The position numbers were made by a program, and so were the translations under genes. The notes beneath the pieces were generated by a model. The model did not search any database and was not told the origin of the DNA. It saw only the letters and a list, made by a program, of their open reading frames with translations. A stretch of 64,000 nt of DNA. Source: Paractinoplanes ovalisporus. Its GTDB lineage: Bacteria > Actinomycetota > Actinomycetes > Mycobacteriales > Micromonosporaceae. The DNA lies in assembly GCF_016834655.1 (NCBI RefSeq), contig NZ_JAENHP010000008.1, positions 291,828 through 355,827 on the forward strand. Reading direction: 5' to 3'. Positions 38,088-46,158 of the stretch are shown here, piece by piece; the stretch's first letter is position 1, and each line of letters starts with the position of its first letter.

Positions 38088-38354
38088 GTCGCCGGCACGC
38101 GACCGAGACCCCGACCCTCCGAGGTATCACCAGTGCGAGCCCCCCGCCGGCCCACGACCGACCAGATCCTGACCGCCCTGCACACGCTGGACCAGCGCGC
38201 AATCACCCTCACCCGCAGGGTGTTCAAATCGGTCCAAAGGGGCGACGAACGGCCGGTTGACGACTCCCCTGACCGTGCCGAATCCCGCCCGGAAGTGGCG
38301 AGACGCGGCTTCCGGGCGGCAATGTCGGCAGCCGGACGGTACAGGGAGGCTGTG

Positions 38355-39209
38355 ATGCGGTTGTCGCGCGCCAGGAAGGCGATCCTGGTCGGTGTCCTCA
38401 TGCTCGTCGTGGGGGTGACCGGGCGCGCCTCGGCCGACACGACGAAGCCGCAGGACGGCCGGCTGGCCAAGGCCCCGGTGGCCTCCGCGCCCGCCTCCAC
38501 TCCCCCGGCTCCCGTCCAGACCGAAAAACCGAAGCCGAAACCGAAACCCAAGCCGACGAAGACGACGCCGGCCGCCAAGCCGGCCGTCAACGCGCGGTAC
38601 GGCGGTCCGGCCGGCAGTCACACGCTCACCGGCACCAAGGGCGTGGCGCTGACCTTCGACGACGGCCCCGACCCGGCCGAGACGCCGAAGCTGCTCAAGC
38701 TGCTGGCCCAGCACCACGTGAAGGCCACCTTCTGCCTGGTCGGCAGCAACGCGGCCCGGCACCCCGAACTGGTGCGGAAGATCGTCGCGGGCGGGCACAC
38801 ACTCTGCAACCACACCTGGAACCACAGCCTGAAGCTGGGCAAGGACCCGGCGGCCAAGATCCGGGCCGACCTGCAGCGCACCAACGCGGCGATCCTCAAG
38901 GCCGCACCCAAGGCGAAGATCAAGTATTTCCGGGCCCCCGGCGGCAACTTCACGCCGCGGCTGGTGGCGGTGGCCGACCAGATGCACATGACCTCGATCT
39001 ACTGGCAGGTCGACCCGCGCGACTGGAGCCACCGCAAGGGCGAGACCAGCGCGGCCCACCAGGCCAAGGTGATCTCCAGCGTCGCCAAGCACTGCCGGCC
39101 GGGCGCGATCGTGTTGTCGCACGACTACGCGCAGCCCGACACGATCGCGGCGTACCGCAAGCTCATCCCGTGGCTGAAGAAGCGCTACACGCTCGTGGCG
39201 CTGCCCTAG
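38355..39209 (+). CDS. Polysaccharide deacetylase (NodB-like), secreted
   Basis: This encodes 284 residues from ATG 38355 with AGGGAGG at 6 bases; the longer frame from 38043 is rejected. A signal peptide or anchor (AILVGVLMLVVGVTGRASA) is followed by a Lys/Pro-rich linker (about 45-75). The NodB domain has TFDDGPDP (catalytic Asp and metal Asp), NHTWNHS (metal His pair), RAPGGNFTP and LSHDYAQPD. It probably deacetylates peptidoglycan or another envelope polymer outside the membrane. It ends one base before the DUF3499 repeat array, tail to tail. Confidence 0.92.
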   Translation: MRLSRARKAILVGVLMLVVGVTGRASADTTKPQDGRLAKAPVASAPASTPPAPVQTEKPKPKPKPKPTKTTPAAKPAVNARYGGPAGSHTLTGTKGVALTFDDGPDPAETPKLLKLLAQHHVKATFCLVGSNAARHPELVRKIVAGGHTLCNHTWNHSLKLGKDPAAKIRADLQRTNAAILKAAPKAKIKYFRAPGGNFTPRLVAVADQMHMTSIYWQVDPRDWSHRKGETSAAHQAKVISSVAKHCRPGAIVLSHDYAQPDTIAAYRKLIPWLKKRYTLVALP

Positions 39210-39390
39210 CTAGTGGGAGGGCGGGATGACCCTCAGATGGCCTCGGCGGCCTGTCTGCTTCTGAGCCCGGGGTTTCTAGTGAGAGGGCGGGATTACCCGT
39301 AGATGGCCTCGGCGGCCTGTCTGCTTCTGAGCCCGGGGTTTCTAGTGAGAGGGCGGGATTACCCGTAGATGGCCTCGGCGGCCTGTCTGA
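39210..39390 (-). repeat. 66-bp tandem repeats spanning the DUF3499 stop codon
   Basis: Exact-period units occupy 39210-39275 and 39276-39341. A third, partial unit at 39342-39390 is the 3' end of the DUF3499 gene. On the minus strand each downstream unit is in frame with the gene and reads KPRAQKQTGRRGHLRVIPPS then H and TAG. Units differ only at four codons, all synonymous (Leu, Arg, Val, Ser), in the outermost unit. The array starts at the base after the deacetylase stop. Confidence 0.95.
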
Positions 39391-39710
39391 TGGCCGGGGA
39401 TGCGTTCCTCGTCGTCCGTGCGCGGGGGCGGGGCGGGCGGACGGGCGGCTTCGCGTACGGCGTCAGCGAGCGCGACCAGATCGTCGGTGGTGGGCGGCGG
39501 CGGGGCGAAATCGCCGTCGTGCCGGACGAGCTCCCAGCCTCGGGGGGCGGTGAGGCTGCGGGCGTGCGGCTCACACAGGTCGTACGTGTGGGGTTCGGCG
39601 AAGGCCGCCAAGGGGCCGACGACCGCCGTGGAGTCGCTGTAGACGTAGGTCAGGGTGGCGACCGCCTGTCGGGGACAGCCGTTCCGGGAGCAGCGCCGTG
39701 GTGACCTCAC
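39342..39710 (-). CDS. DUF3499 protein
   Basis: This encodes 122 residues from GTG 39710. RRCSRNGCPRQAVATLTYVY and AEPHTYDLCEPHARSLTAPR supply the four-cysteine, CxxxxC and C..H pattern of this family. It ends GRRGHLRVIPPSH. The family is actinobacterial, found beside whiB and phosphomannomutase, with unknown function; a zinc ribbon is likely. The C-terminal coding end is repeated twice downstream, in frame, behind TAG stops. Confidence 0.88.
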   Translation of the reverse strand: MRSPRRCSRNGCPRQAVATLTYVYSDSTAVVGPLAAFAEPHTYDLCEPHARSLTAPRGWELVRHDGDFAPPPPTTDDLVALADAVREAARPPAPPPRTDDEERIPGHQTGRRGHLRVIPPSH

Positions 39711-39917
39711 GGCGGCACGTTATCGCTCCGGACGCCCGCACGGGGCGTGGAAGCCCCGCGACACGCCGACCCACGATGCATCACGATTCGGTCATGGTCG
39801 TCCGACACGCCGCCCTCGATGGGGCGAATTACCGGCGTAAGTCCCCGTTGGGGCGAATCAACAACGCCGCAACCGCACTGACGCCGTGTCACACCGTCGG
39901 AGGACTAGAGTTGCCGA

Positions 39918-40397
39918 GTGACCACCAGTCCTGAACGCCGCCGAACCGATCCGTCCCGGGCGGCGCGCAAGGCCGGCCCGGGGCATCCCGCGCGTCGTGA
40001 CCGGCACGGCCGGGGCCTGCGCGGCCGGCTGGTTCCGGCCACGGTCCCCCTGGCCCGCACCAAGGCGGAGATCTTCGACGACCTGGTGCTCGACACGGTC
40101 GAGCAGCTCGAGCGGCGCTACGCCAAAGAGCTGGCCGGCGTCGAGTTCGCCGTCGAAGACGTGCCGCCCGAGCTCAACGTCTACGACTCCGACGTGCTCG
40201 AGGACGGCGAGGTGCCGCTGGCCCGGCTGCTGCCCGGTCGTCCCGGCCGGCAGGAGCTTCCCCCCCGGATCGTGCTCTACCGGCGGCCGTTGGAATTCCG
40301 GGCGATGGACCGCGAGGACCTCGCCGACCTCGTCCACGATGTGATCATCGAGCAGGTCGCCAACCTGCTCGGGGTGGATCCGGACGAGCTGTCCTGA
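39918..40397 (+). CDS. Zincin-like (metallopeptidase family) protein with a degenerate active site
   Basis: This encodes 159 residues from GTG 39918. A basic, disordered N-terminus (about 1-40) precedes a domain beginning TKAEIFDDLVLDTVEQLERR, then RIVLYRRPLEFRAM and DLADLVHDVIIEQVANLLG. It matches the zincin_1 family found next to DUF3499 and whiB in actinobacteria. The family's HExxH is here HDVIIEQ, lacking the catalytic Glu spacing and the second His. Peptidase activity is therefore doubtful. Its stop touches the whiB stop. Confidence 0.85.
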   Translation: MTTSPERRRTDPSRAARKAGPGHPARRDRHGRGLRGRLVPATVPLARTKAEIFDDLVLDTVEQLERRYAKELAGVEFAVEDVPPELNVYDSDVLEDGEVPLARLLPGRPGRQELPPRIVLYRRPLEFRAMDREDLADLVHDVIIEQVANLLGVDPDELS

Positions 40398-40655
40398 CTA
40401 GGCCACGCGCCGCTTCAGCTTGCGGCGTTCGCGCTCGGACAGTCCACCCCAGATCCCGAACCGCTCGTCGTGGCCCAGTGCGTATTCCAGGCACTCGGCC
40501 TTGACCTCACAGCGACCGCAGATCCGCTTCGCCTCCCGGGTGGACCCACCCTTCTCCGGGAAGAAGGCCTCCGGGTCGGTCTGCGAACACAGCGCCCGTT
40601 CCTGCCACTCGGGCGCGTCCCCGAGCAGGTCGACCCCTTCAACCTGCGCTTCCAT
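40398..40655 (-). CDS. whiB: WhiB-family iron-sulfur regulator (WhiB2/WhmD type)
   Basis: This encodes 85 residues from ATG 40655. Cysteines 23, 46, 49 and 55 (C-x22-C-x2-C-x5-C) bind a [4Fe-4S] cluster. The turn GIWGGLSERERRKLKRRV is the WhiB signature. LCSQTDPEAFFPEKGGSTRE and the neighbourhood (DUF3499, phosphomannomutase, fbiA) match the WhiB2/WhmD branch, which controls septation in sporulation or division. It acts with a sigma factor at target promoters. Palindromes upstream are described separately. Confidence 0.93.
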   Translation of the reverse strand: MEAQVEGVDLLGDAPEWQERALCSQTDPEAFFPEKGGSTREAKRICGRCEVKAECLEYALGHDERFGIWGGLSERERRKLKRRVA

Positions 40656-40728
40656 CGGCGTGCCTCCCAATTTCCGCGCCGGCAGCAGTGCCGACGCTGA
40701 CCCCCCACGCACGCAGCGTGTTTTTTGC

Positions 40729-40790
40729 GAGCTGAATTCACATTTGTGCGCGCTTCAGCTCACAACCCCACCGAAATTACACGCGTGTAA
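40729..40790 (-). promoter_or_regulatory. Dyads upstream of whiB
   Basis: TTACACGCGTGTAA at 40777-40790 is a perfect 14-bp palindrome, 122 bases upstream of the whiB ATG. A second dyad, GAGCTGAA (40729-40736) with TTCAGCTC (40754-40761), lies closer and would fall in the promoter or leader. Conserved control of whiB genes by developmental regulators is known; the binder here is unknown. Confidence 0.55.
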
Positions 40791-40831
40791 GACGTGCGTC
40801 GTCAAGCCGAACCTGATAAATAGGCCCGTTT

Positions 40832-40858
40832 CCACGGCGCGCCTTCGGCGCGCCGTGG
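40832..40858 (-). terminator. fbiC terminator hairpin
   Basis: CCACGGCGCGCC (40832-40843) and GGCGCGCCGTGG (40847-40858) form a perfect 12-bp stem with a TTC loop, 84 bases beyond the fbiC stop on the minus strand. Confidence 0.75.
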
Positions 40859-40941
40859 TCCCGTTCCTGCCATATCTCTCCGGAGCACCGGAAGGTAACG
40901 CAGTCCGACTGGCATAAGTCCAATTTAACCCGTTTTGTGAT

Positions 40942-43452
40942 CTAGCGTCGACCGTAGGTTGTAGTCCGCTCCACGGCGGGACGACCCGCGGCCGCGGCGA
41001 GTTCCTTCAGCTCGGAGACCGTGCGGGCCGATCCGTGCTCGGAACCCGCCATCCGGGAGATTGTTTCCTCCATCAGGGTGCCACCAAGATCATTACAGCC
41101 ACCGTTGAGCATCACCCGGGTGCCGTCATCCCCCAATTTCACCCATGAGCACTGGATGTTGTCGATGCGTCCGTGCAGCAGGACACGGGCCATCGCGTGC
41201 ACGACCCGGTTCTCGCGCCAGCTGGCGCCGTTGCGCGCGATGCCGGCCAGATAGATCGGCGCGTTGGTGTGGATGAACGGCAGCGCCACGAACTCGGTGA
41301 AGCCACCCGTACGGTCCTGGATGCCGGCCAGCACCCGGAAGTGGCCGAGCCACTGCCGCGGGTGGTCGACATGCCCGTACATCATCGTGGAACTCGACCG
41401 GATGCCCAGCTCGTGGGCGGTGCTGACCACGTCGACCCAGGCGCTGGCCGGGAGCTTGCCCTTGGTCAGGACCCAGCGCACCTCGTCGTCCAGGATCTCG
41501 GCCGCCGTGCCGGGGATGGTGCCGAGCCCGGCCTCCTTCAGCTCGGCGAGCCATTCCCGCACGGGGACGCCCGCCTTGGCCGCCGCGGTGACGATCTCCA
41601 TCGGCGAGTACGCGTGGACGTGCATGCCGGGGACACGCTGCTTGACGGCGCGCACCAGGTCGGCGTACGCGGTCACGGGCATCTTGGGGTCGATGCCGCC
41701 CTGCATGCAGACCTCGGAAGCGCCGTCCTGCCAGGCCTGCTCGGCGCGGTCGGCCACCTGCTCGACGGAGAGACGGTAGGCGTCGGCGTCCTTCTCGCGC
41801 TGGGCGAACGCGCAGAACCGGCAGCCCACGTAGCAGACGTTGGTGAAGTTGATGTTCCGGTTCACCACGTACGTGATGTCGTCGCCGTTGACCTGCTTGC
41901 GGAGATCGTCGGCGATGCGGGCCAGCTCGTCGAGGGCCTCACCGTCCGAGTTGAACAACGCCATCGCGGCGTCCTCGTTCTCGGGCAGCAGCAACTTGGC
42001 CGGATCGGTGGAGGCGAGCTTGAGCCCGGCCAGCACGTCGCGGGGAAGGCTCGACGGGGCCTCGGTCGTGATGTGCGCGGCCACCTCGTCCCAGTCGCCG
42101 TAGACATGGTCGAAATCGGACCGCCGATCGCCCGTGCGCCCCTCGGTGTCGATCGTCGCGAAAAGATCGGTCCGGCCCGAGCCGTACGCGTCGTCGGGCT
42201 CCTGCCAGGGGCGGCCGACCACCTCGGCGTCTTCGCGGGCCAGCCCGTCGGGACCGGCCAGCGCCGCCACGTGGGCCGCCAGGCGGGGGTCGAGCCAGCC
42301 CTCGGCGCCACGACGGACGTACTCCGGATAGATCGTCAGCCGCTCGCGCAGCTCGAAGCCGGCGGCGGCCGACCGCTCGCGCAACAGGTCGATCTGGGGC
42401 CAGGGGCGCTCGGGGTTCACGTGGTCGGGGGTCACCGGCGACACGCCGCCCCAGTCGTCGATGCCGGAGCGCAGCAGCAGCGCGAACTCGGTGTCGATCA
42501 GGTTGGGCGGGGCCTGGATGCGGGCCCGCGGACCCATGATGATGCGGCCCACGGCCACCGTGGCCGCCAGTTCGCGCAGCTCGGCGTCGGGCATGCCGCG
42601 CATCGCCGTGTCGGGCTTGGCGCGGAAGTTCTGGATGATGACCTCTTGGATGTGCCCGAACTCGCGGGCGGCCCGGCGCATCGCGAACAGCGCGTCGACC
42701 CGCTCGGCCGGGGTCTCGCCGATGCCGATCAGGATGCCGGTGGTGAACGGGACGCCCACGCGGCCGGCGTCGTCGAGCACGCGGAGGCGTACGGCGGGCT
42801 CTTTGTCGGGAGAACCGAAATGCGGGCCGCCGGGCTCGGACCAGAGCCGGGTCGCGGTGGTCTCGAGCATCATGCCCATGCTGGGCGCGACCGGCTTGAG
42901 GCGCTGCAGCTCGGCCCAGCTCATCACGCCGGGGTTGAGGTGGGGCAGCAGCCCGGTCTCTTCCAGCACGGCGATCGCGCAGGCGCGCACATAGTCGAGG
43001 GTGGAGTCGTAGCCGCGCTCGTCGAGCCACTGCCGGGCCGCGGGCCAGCGCTCCTCGGGCCGGTCGCCCAGGGTGAACAGGGCTTCCTTGCAGCCCTGGG
43101 CGGCACCCTGGCGGGCGATCTCGAGAACCTCGTCGCGTTCGAGGAAGGCGGCCGGCAGCCGGTGCGGCACCGTCGCGAACGTGCAGTAGTGGCACCTGTC
43201 CTGGCACAGGCGCGTGAGGGGGATGAAAACCTTGCGCGAGTACGTGACCACGCCCGGCCGCCCGGCCTCACGCAGACCCGCGTCGCGGACGTTGCCGGCG
43301 ATCGTCAGCAATTCGTCGAACTGGTCGCCGGTCGCGGCCAGCAGCGCGGTCGCCTCGTCGGCGTCGACCGCCTTGCCTTCGGCGGCGCGGCGCAGGGCGC
43401 GCCGGATGCTCGCTTCGGTGGGCTTGTTATCGACCGTGTTGACCTCTGCCAC
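40942..43452 (-). CDS. fbiC: FO synthase, CofG/CofH fusion
   Basis: This 836-residue protein fuses two radical-SAM enzymes. The N-terminal CofG half has the cluster motif CQDRCHYC (Cys83, 87, 90). The C-terminal CofH half has CYVGCRFC (near 537-544). Together they make the deazaflavin FO, the F420 chromophore, from tyrosine and a flavin precursor. The fused form is typical of actinobacteria. fbiA and fbiB lie 1.4 kb away on the opposite strand. A 44-bp tandem array lies in the space upstream of its start. Confidence 0.97.
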   Translation of the reverse strand: MAEVNTVDNKPTEASIRRALRRAAEGKAVDADEATALLAATGDQFDELLTIAGNVRDAGLREAGRPGVVTYSRKVFIPLTRLCQDRCHYCTFATVPHRLPAAFLERDEVLEIARQGAAQGCKEALFTLGDRPEERWPAARQWLDERGYDSTLDYVRACAIAVLEETGLLPHLNPGVMSWAELQRLKPVAPSMGMMLETTATRLWSEPGGPHFGSPDKEPAVRLRVLDDAGRVGVPFTTGILIGIGETPAERVDALFAMRRAAREFGHIQEVIIQNFRAKPDTAMRGMPDAELRELAATVAVGRIIMGPRARIQAPPNLIDTEFALLLRSGIDDWGGVSPVTPDHVNPERPWPQIDLLRERSAAAGFELRERLTIYPEYVRRGAEGWLDPRLAAHVAALAGPDGLAREDAEVVGRPWQEPDDAYGSGRTDLFATIDTEGRTGDRRSDFDHVYGDWDEVAAHITTEAPSSLPRDVLAGLKLASTDPAKLLLPENEDAAMALFNSDGEALDELARIADDLRKQVNGDDITYVVNRNINFTNVCYVGCRFCAFAQREKDADAYRLSVEQVADRAEQAWQDGASEVCMQGGIDPKMPVTAYADLVRAVKQRVPGMHVHAYSPMEIVTAAAKAGVPVREWLAELKEAGLGTIPGTAAEILDDEVRWVLTKGKLPASAWVDVVSTAHELGIRSSSTMMYGHVDHPRQWLGHFRVLAGIQDRTGGFTEFVALPFIHTNAPIYLAGIARNGASWRENRVVHAMARVLLHGRIDNIQCSWVKLGDDGTRVMLNGGCNDLGGTLMEETISRMAGSEHGSARTVSELKELAAAAGRPAVERTTTYGRR

Positions 43453-43527
43453 CCCAGCAGCCTAGGCCGGAAAACGTGCGGTTGCCCCGGGCGTCCCGGG
43501 GCAACCGCAGTGGCATAGAACACGAGG

Positions 43528-43751
43528 GACCGGCCGGATCACCCGCTTCGCCGGCACGGCGCGGTCGCGTCGACCGGCCAGGTCAGCCGCTTGACCGGCG
43601 CGGGAGGGCCGCGCCGACCGGCCAGGTGATCCGCTTTACCGACGCGGCCGGGCCGCGCTGACCAGCCAGCTCAGCCGCTCTGCCGGCGCGGCGGTCCTCG
43701 CTTCTACCGGCGCGGCGGTCCTCGCCTTTACCGGCGCGGCGGGTCCTCGTC
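43528..43751. repeat. 44-bp tandem array including a gene-end duplication
   Basis: Four contiguous 44-bp units start at 43528, 43572, 43616 and 43660, each beginning GACCnGCC. Nested at the right end are 24-bp units (43680-43703, 43704-43727) that copy the last codons of the membrane-protein gene (43728-43751), including a stop-like TA. The array fills the space between fbiC and that gene. Confidence 0.85.
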
Positions 43752-44708
43752 GGCCGGGCCGAAGCCCGGGCGGTCGTCCGAGATCTTCTCGGTGCGGTCG
43801 CTGCCGGGAGCCGGGGTGTGCGGAACCGACTGGGTGGGCTCCGAATAGTTCGGGAACGCCGTCGTGGCCGCCGGACCGGGCTGCTGCGGCGAACCGGGGA
43901 ACGCCGTGGTCGGGGCGGGTGCGCCCGGCTGCGGGGCGTACGGGCCGGGCGGGCCCGAGGCCGGGTGCGCGGGCGGGGCCGAGGCCGGCATCGGCACGGC
44001 CGGCTGGTTCCAGGCCGGCGGCTGCTGCGGCTGCGGGGGCTGCCCGTAAGCGCCGGGGACCGGCTGGCCGTACTGCTGCGGCGCGCCCGGAGGCGGGTAG
44101 CTGCCCGGGGCGAAACCGGGCTGAGGCTGCTGCTGCGGCGGCGGGCCGTAACCCGGCTGACCGGGGTAGGTGCCCGGCTGCCCGTAAGCGGGCTGACCGT
44201 AGACGCCCGGCTGCTGCTGGGGCTTGGGCACCTGGAACATGCCCTGCCAGACCCGGAAGACCGCATAGGCCGCCACGCCGAGCACCCCGAGCCAGGCGAC
44301 ACGCACCAGCAGCTCTTCGAACGCGATGCGCGCGCCGTTGTTGCTGGCGTGGTTGATCAGCCCGATCAGCAGGCCGAACAGCACCCCGAAGAGCGCCATG
44401 ACGGCGTATTCGACCACGGCGATCAGCGTGATCAGCTGAGCCTTCGGGTGGCGCGGCTGCACCAGCAGGGCGAGCAGCACGGCGGCCAGCGGCATGAATA
44501 CGGTCGCCGTGTTGACGAAGCCATAGAAGCTGTCCTGCGTGCGGTAGCCGAACTGGTTCTCGCCATCCGGGATCAGCCGGATGACCGCCACGAAGAGCAG
44601 CAGCGCGGGGGCGCCGACAAGCGCGTACGCCGCGAGGTCACGCAGCGGACGGAGGAACTGGCCGGCCGATTTGCCCTCGCCCGGCGCGGGCTGCGGTTGG
44701 CTGGTCAC
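43728..44708 (-). CDS. Membrane protein with a Pro/Gln/Gly-rich tail
   Basis: This encodes 326 residues from GTG 44708. Four hydrophobic segments lie in the first 165 residues (AAYALVGAPALLLFVAVI, VFMPLAAVLLALLV, LITLIAVVEYAVMALFGVLF, VAWLGVLGVAAYAVF). From about 175 the tail is low-complexity (QQQPGVYGQPAYGQPGTYPG and similar), probably cytoplasmic or disordered. It ends GFGPADEDPPRR, the part copied downstream. The function is unknown. It is divergent from fbiA. Confidence 0.8.
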   Translation of the reverse strand: MTSQPQPAPGEGKSAGQFLRPLRDLAAYALVGAPALLLFVAVIRLIPDGENQFGYRTQDSFYGFVNTATVFMPLAAVLLALLVQPRHPKAQLITLIAVVEYAVMALFGVLFGLLIGLINHASNNGARIAFEELLVRVAWLGVLGVAAYAVFRVWQGMFQVPKPQQQPGVYGQPAYGQPGTYPGQPGYGPPPQQQPQPGFAPGSYPPPGAPQQYGQPVPGAYGQPPQPQQPPAWNQPAVPMPASAPPAHPASGPPGPYAPQPGAPAPTTAFPGSPQQPGPAATTAFPNYSEPTQSVPHTPAPGSDRTEKISDDRPGFGPADEDPPRR

Positions 44709-44821
44709 GGGAACTCCCTGGACGGATGTGGAATGAGATCGGCTTAGGGTAGTCGGCCCTCGCACCCAGCACCGATACCCGGCGGCGCGTTCTGTCACAC
44801 CCGTGCGGGAGGATGGTCGGT

Positions 44822-45778
44822 ATGCGGATCGTGGTCCTCTCCGGTGGCATCGGCGGCGCCAAGTTTCTCGTCGGCGTGCGGGCACAGGCGCGCGCGCTCG
44901 GCGCCGAGGTGACCGCCGTGGTCAACGTCGGCGACGACGTGCGCATGCACGGCTTGCAGATCTGCCCCGACCTCGACAGTGTGATGTACACGCTGGGCGG
45001 CGCCCACGATCCCGATCGGGGCTGGGGCCAGGTCGGCGAGACCTGGGTGGTCAAGCAGGAGTTGGCGGCCTACGGCGCCGAGCCGTCGTGGTTCGGCCTG
45101 GGCGACAAAGACACGGCCACCCATCTCGTACGCACCCAGATGCTCAACGCCGGCTACCCGCTCTCCCAGGTCACGGCCGCCCTGTGCACCCGCTGGCAGC
45201 CCGGCGTCACGCTGCTGCCGGCCACCGACGACCGGCTGGAGACCCACGTGGTGGCCGACGTCGAGGGCGAGCGCAAGGCGATCCACTTCCAGGAGTGGTG
45301 GGTGCGCTACCGCGGCGACGTGCCGACCCACCGTTTCGTCTTCGTCGGCGCCGAGGCGGCCAAGCCCGCACCCGGGGTGCTCGAGGCGATCGCCGGGGCC
45401 GACGTGGTGCTGGTCGCGCCGAGCAACCCCGTGGTGAGCATCGCCCCGATCCTGGCCGTCGACGCGATCCGCGACGCCGTGGCCGGCGGTTCGGCCCCGG
45501 TCGTCGGCGTCTCCCCGATCATCGGTGGCTCCCCGCTGCGCGGCATGGCCGACAAGTGCCTGGCCACGCTCAACGTCGAGGTCTCGCCCACGGGTGTCGG
45601 CGGGCTCTACGGCGCCCGTTCCACCGGCGGCCTGCTCGACGGCTGGCTGGTCGACACGTCCGACGCCGGCGTCGAGATCCCCGGCGTCGAGACCCGCGCG
45701 GTCCCGTTGTGGATGAGCTCCGAAGAGGCCACGGCCCAGATGGTGAAGGACGCGCTGGCCCTGGCCGGCATCGCCTGA
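44822..45778 (+). CDS. fbiA: F420 biosynthesis transferase FbiA (CofD)
   Basis: This encodes 318 residues from ATG 44822, preceded by GGGAGG. The CofD fold starts MRIVVLSGGIGGAKFLVGV, then VVNVGDDVRMHGLQICPDLD and SPIIGGSPLRGMADKCL. FbiA joins FO to an activated phosphoenolpyruvate- or lactyl-type guanylate to give (dehydro)F420-0. It works between FbiC and FbiB. A 380-bp spacer with degenerate repeats separates it from fbiB. Confidence 0.96.
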   Translation: MRIVVLSGGIGGAKFLVGVRAQARALGAEVTAVVNVGDDVRMHGLQICPDLDSVMYTLGGAHDPDRGWGQVGETWVVKQELAAYGAEPSWFGLGDKDTATHLVRTQMLNAGYPLSQVTAALCTRWQPGVTLLPATDDRLETHVVADVEGERKAIHFQEWWVRYRGDVPTHRFVFVGAEAAKPAPGVLEAIAGADVVLVAPSNPVVSIAPILAVDAIRDAVAGGSAPVVGVSPIIGGSPLRGMADKCLATLNVEVSPTGVGGLYGARSTGGLLDGWLVDTSDAGVEIPGVETRAVPLWMSSEEATAQMVKDALALAGIA

Positions 45779-46158
45779 CCCCGCCGGCGGGGCCGCTCGC
45801 CGCGCGGGCGGAAGGCTCCGCGCGCTGGTGTGGGGCTCGGCGCGCGGGTGTGGGCTCGCCGCGTGGGCATGAAGCCGCTCGCCGCGTTGGTGTGGAGCCG
45901 GCGCTTGATGAGGGGCGCGATGCCACTCGGTGCGTGGGCGTGGGCGCGGCGTGGGGCTCGACTCGCGCGGGCGTGGGTGTGAGGCCCGGCGCGCGGGTGT
46001 GGGATCGCTGCTTGCGCGGGACGGTGGTGCGTGCTTCGTGGCGCTCGCTGTCGGAGAGATGTATGGCGGATGGAAGTGATCAGCGTGACCCGGTGTCGCG
46101 GTTCGGTGTCGCGTTGGGCAAGCTGGGCGGGGAAACTCACCGCAGAGGGGACTTCGTC
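45779..46158. repeat. fbiA-fbiB spacer with degenerate short tandem repeats
   Basis: From about 45795 to 46015 a motif of the type CGCGnGGGTGTGGGnTCG recurs about seven to eight times in roughly 25-40 base steps. No gene is recognised. Such a spacer is unusual inside an F420 operon, where the genes are commonly close. The repeat may be a decayed tandem array. Confidence 0.55.
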
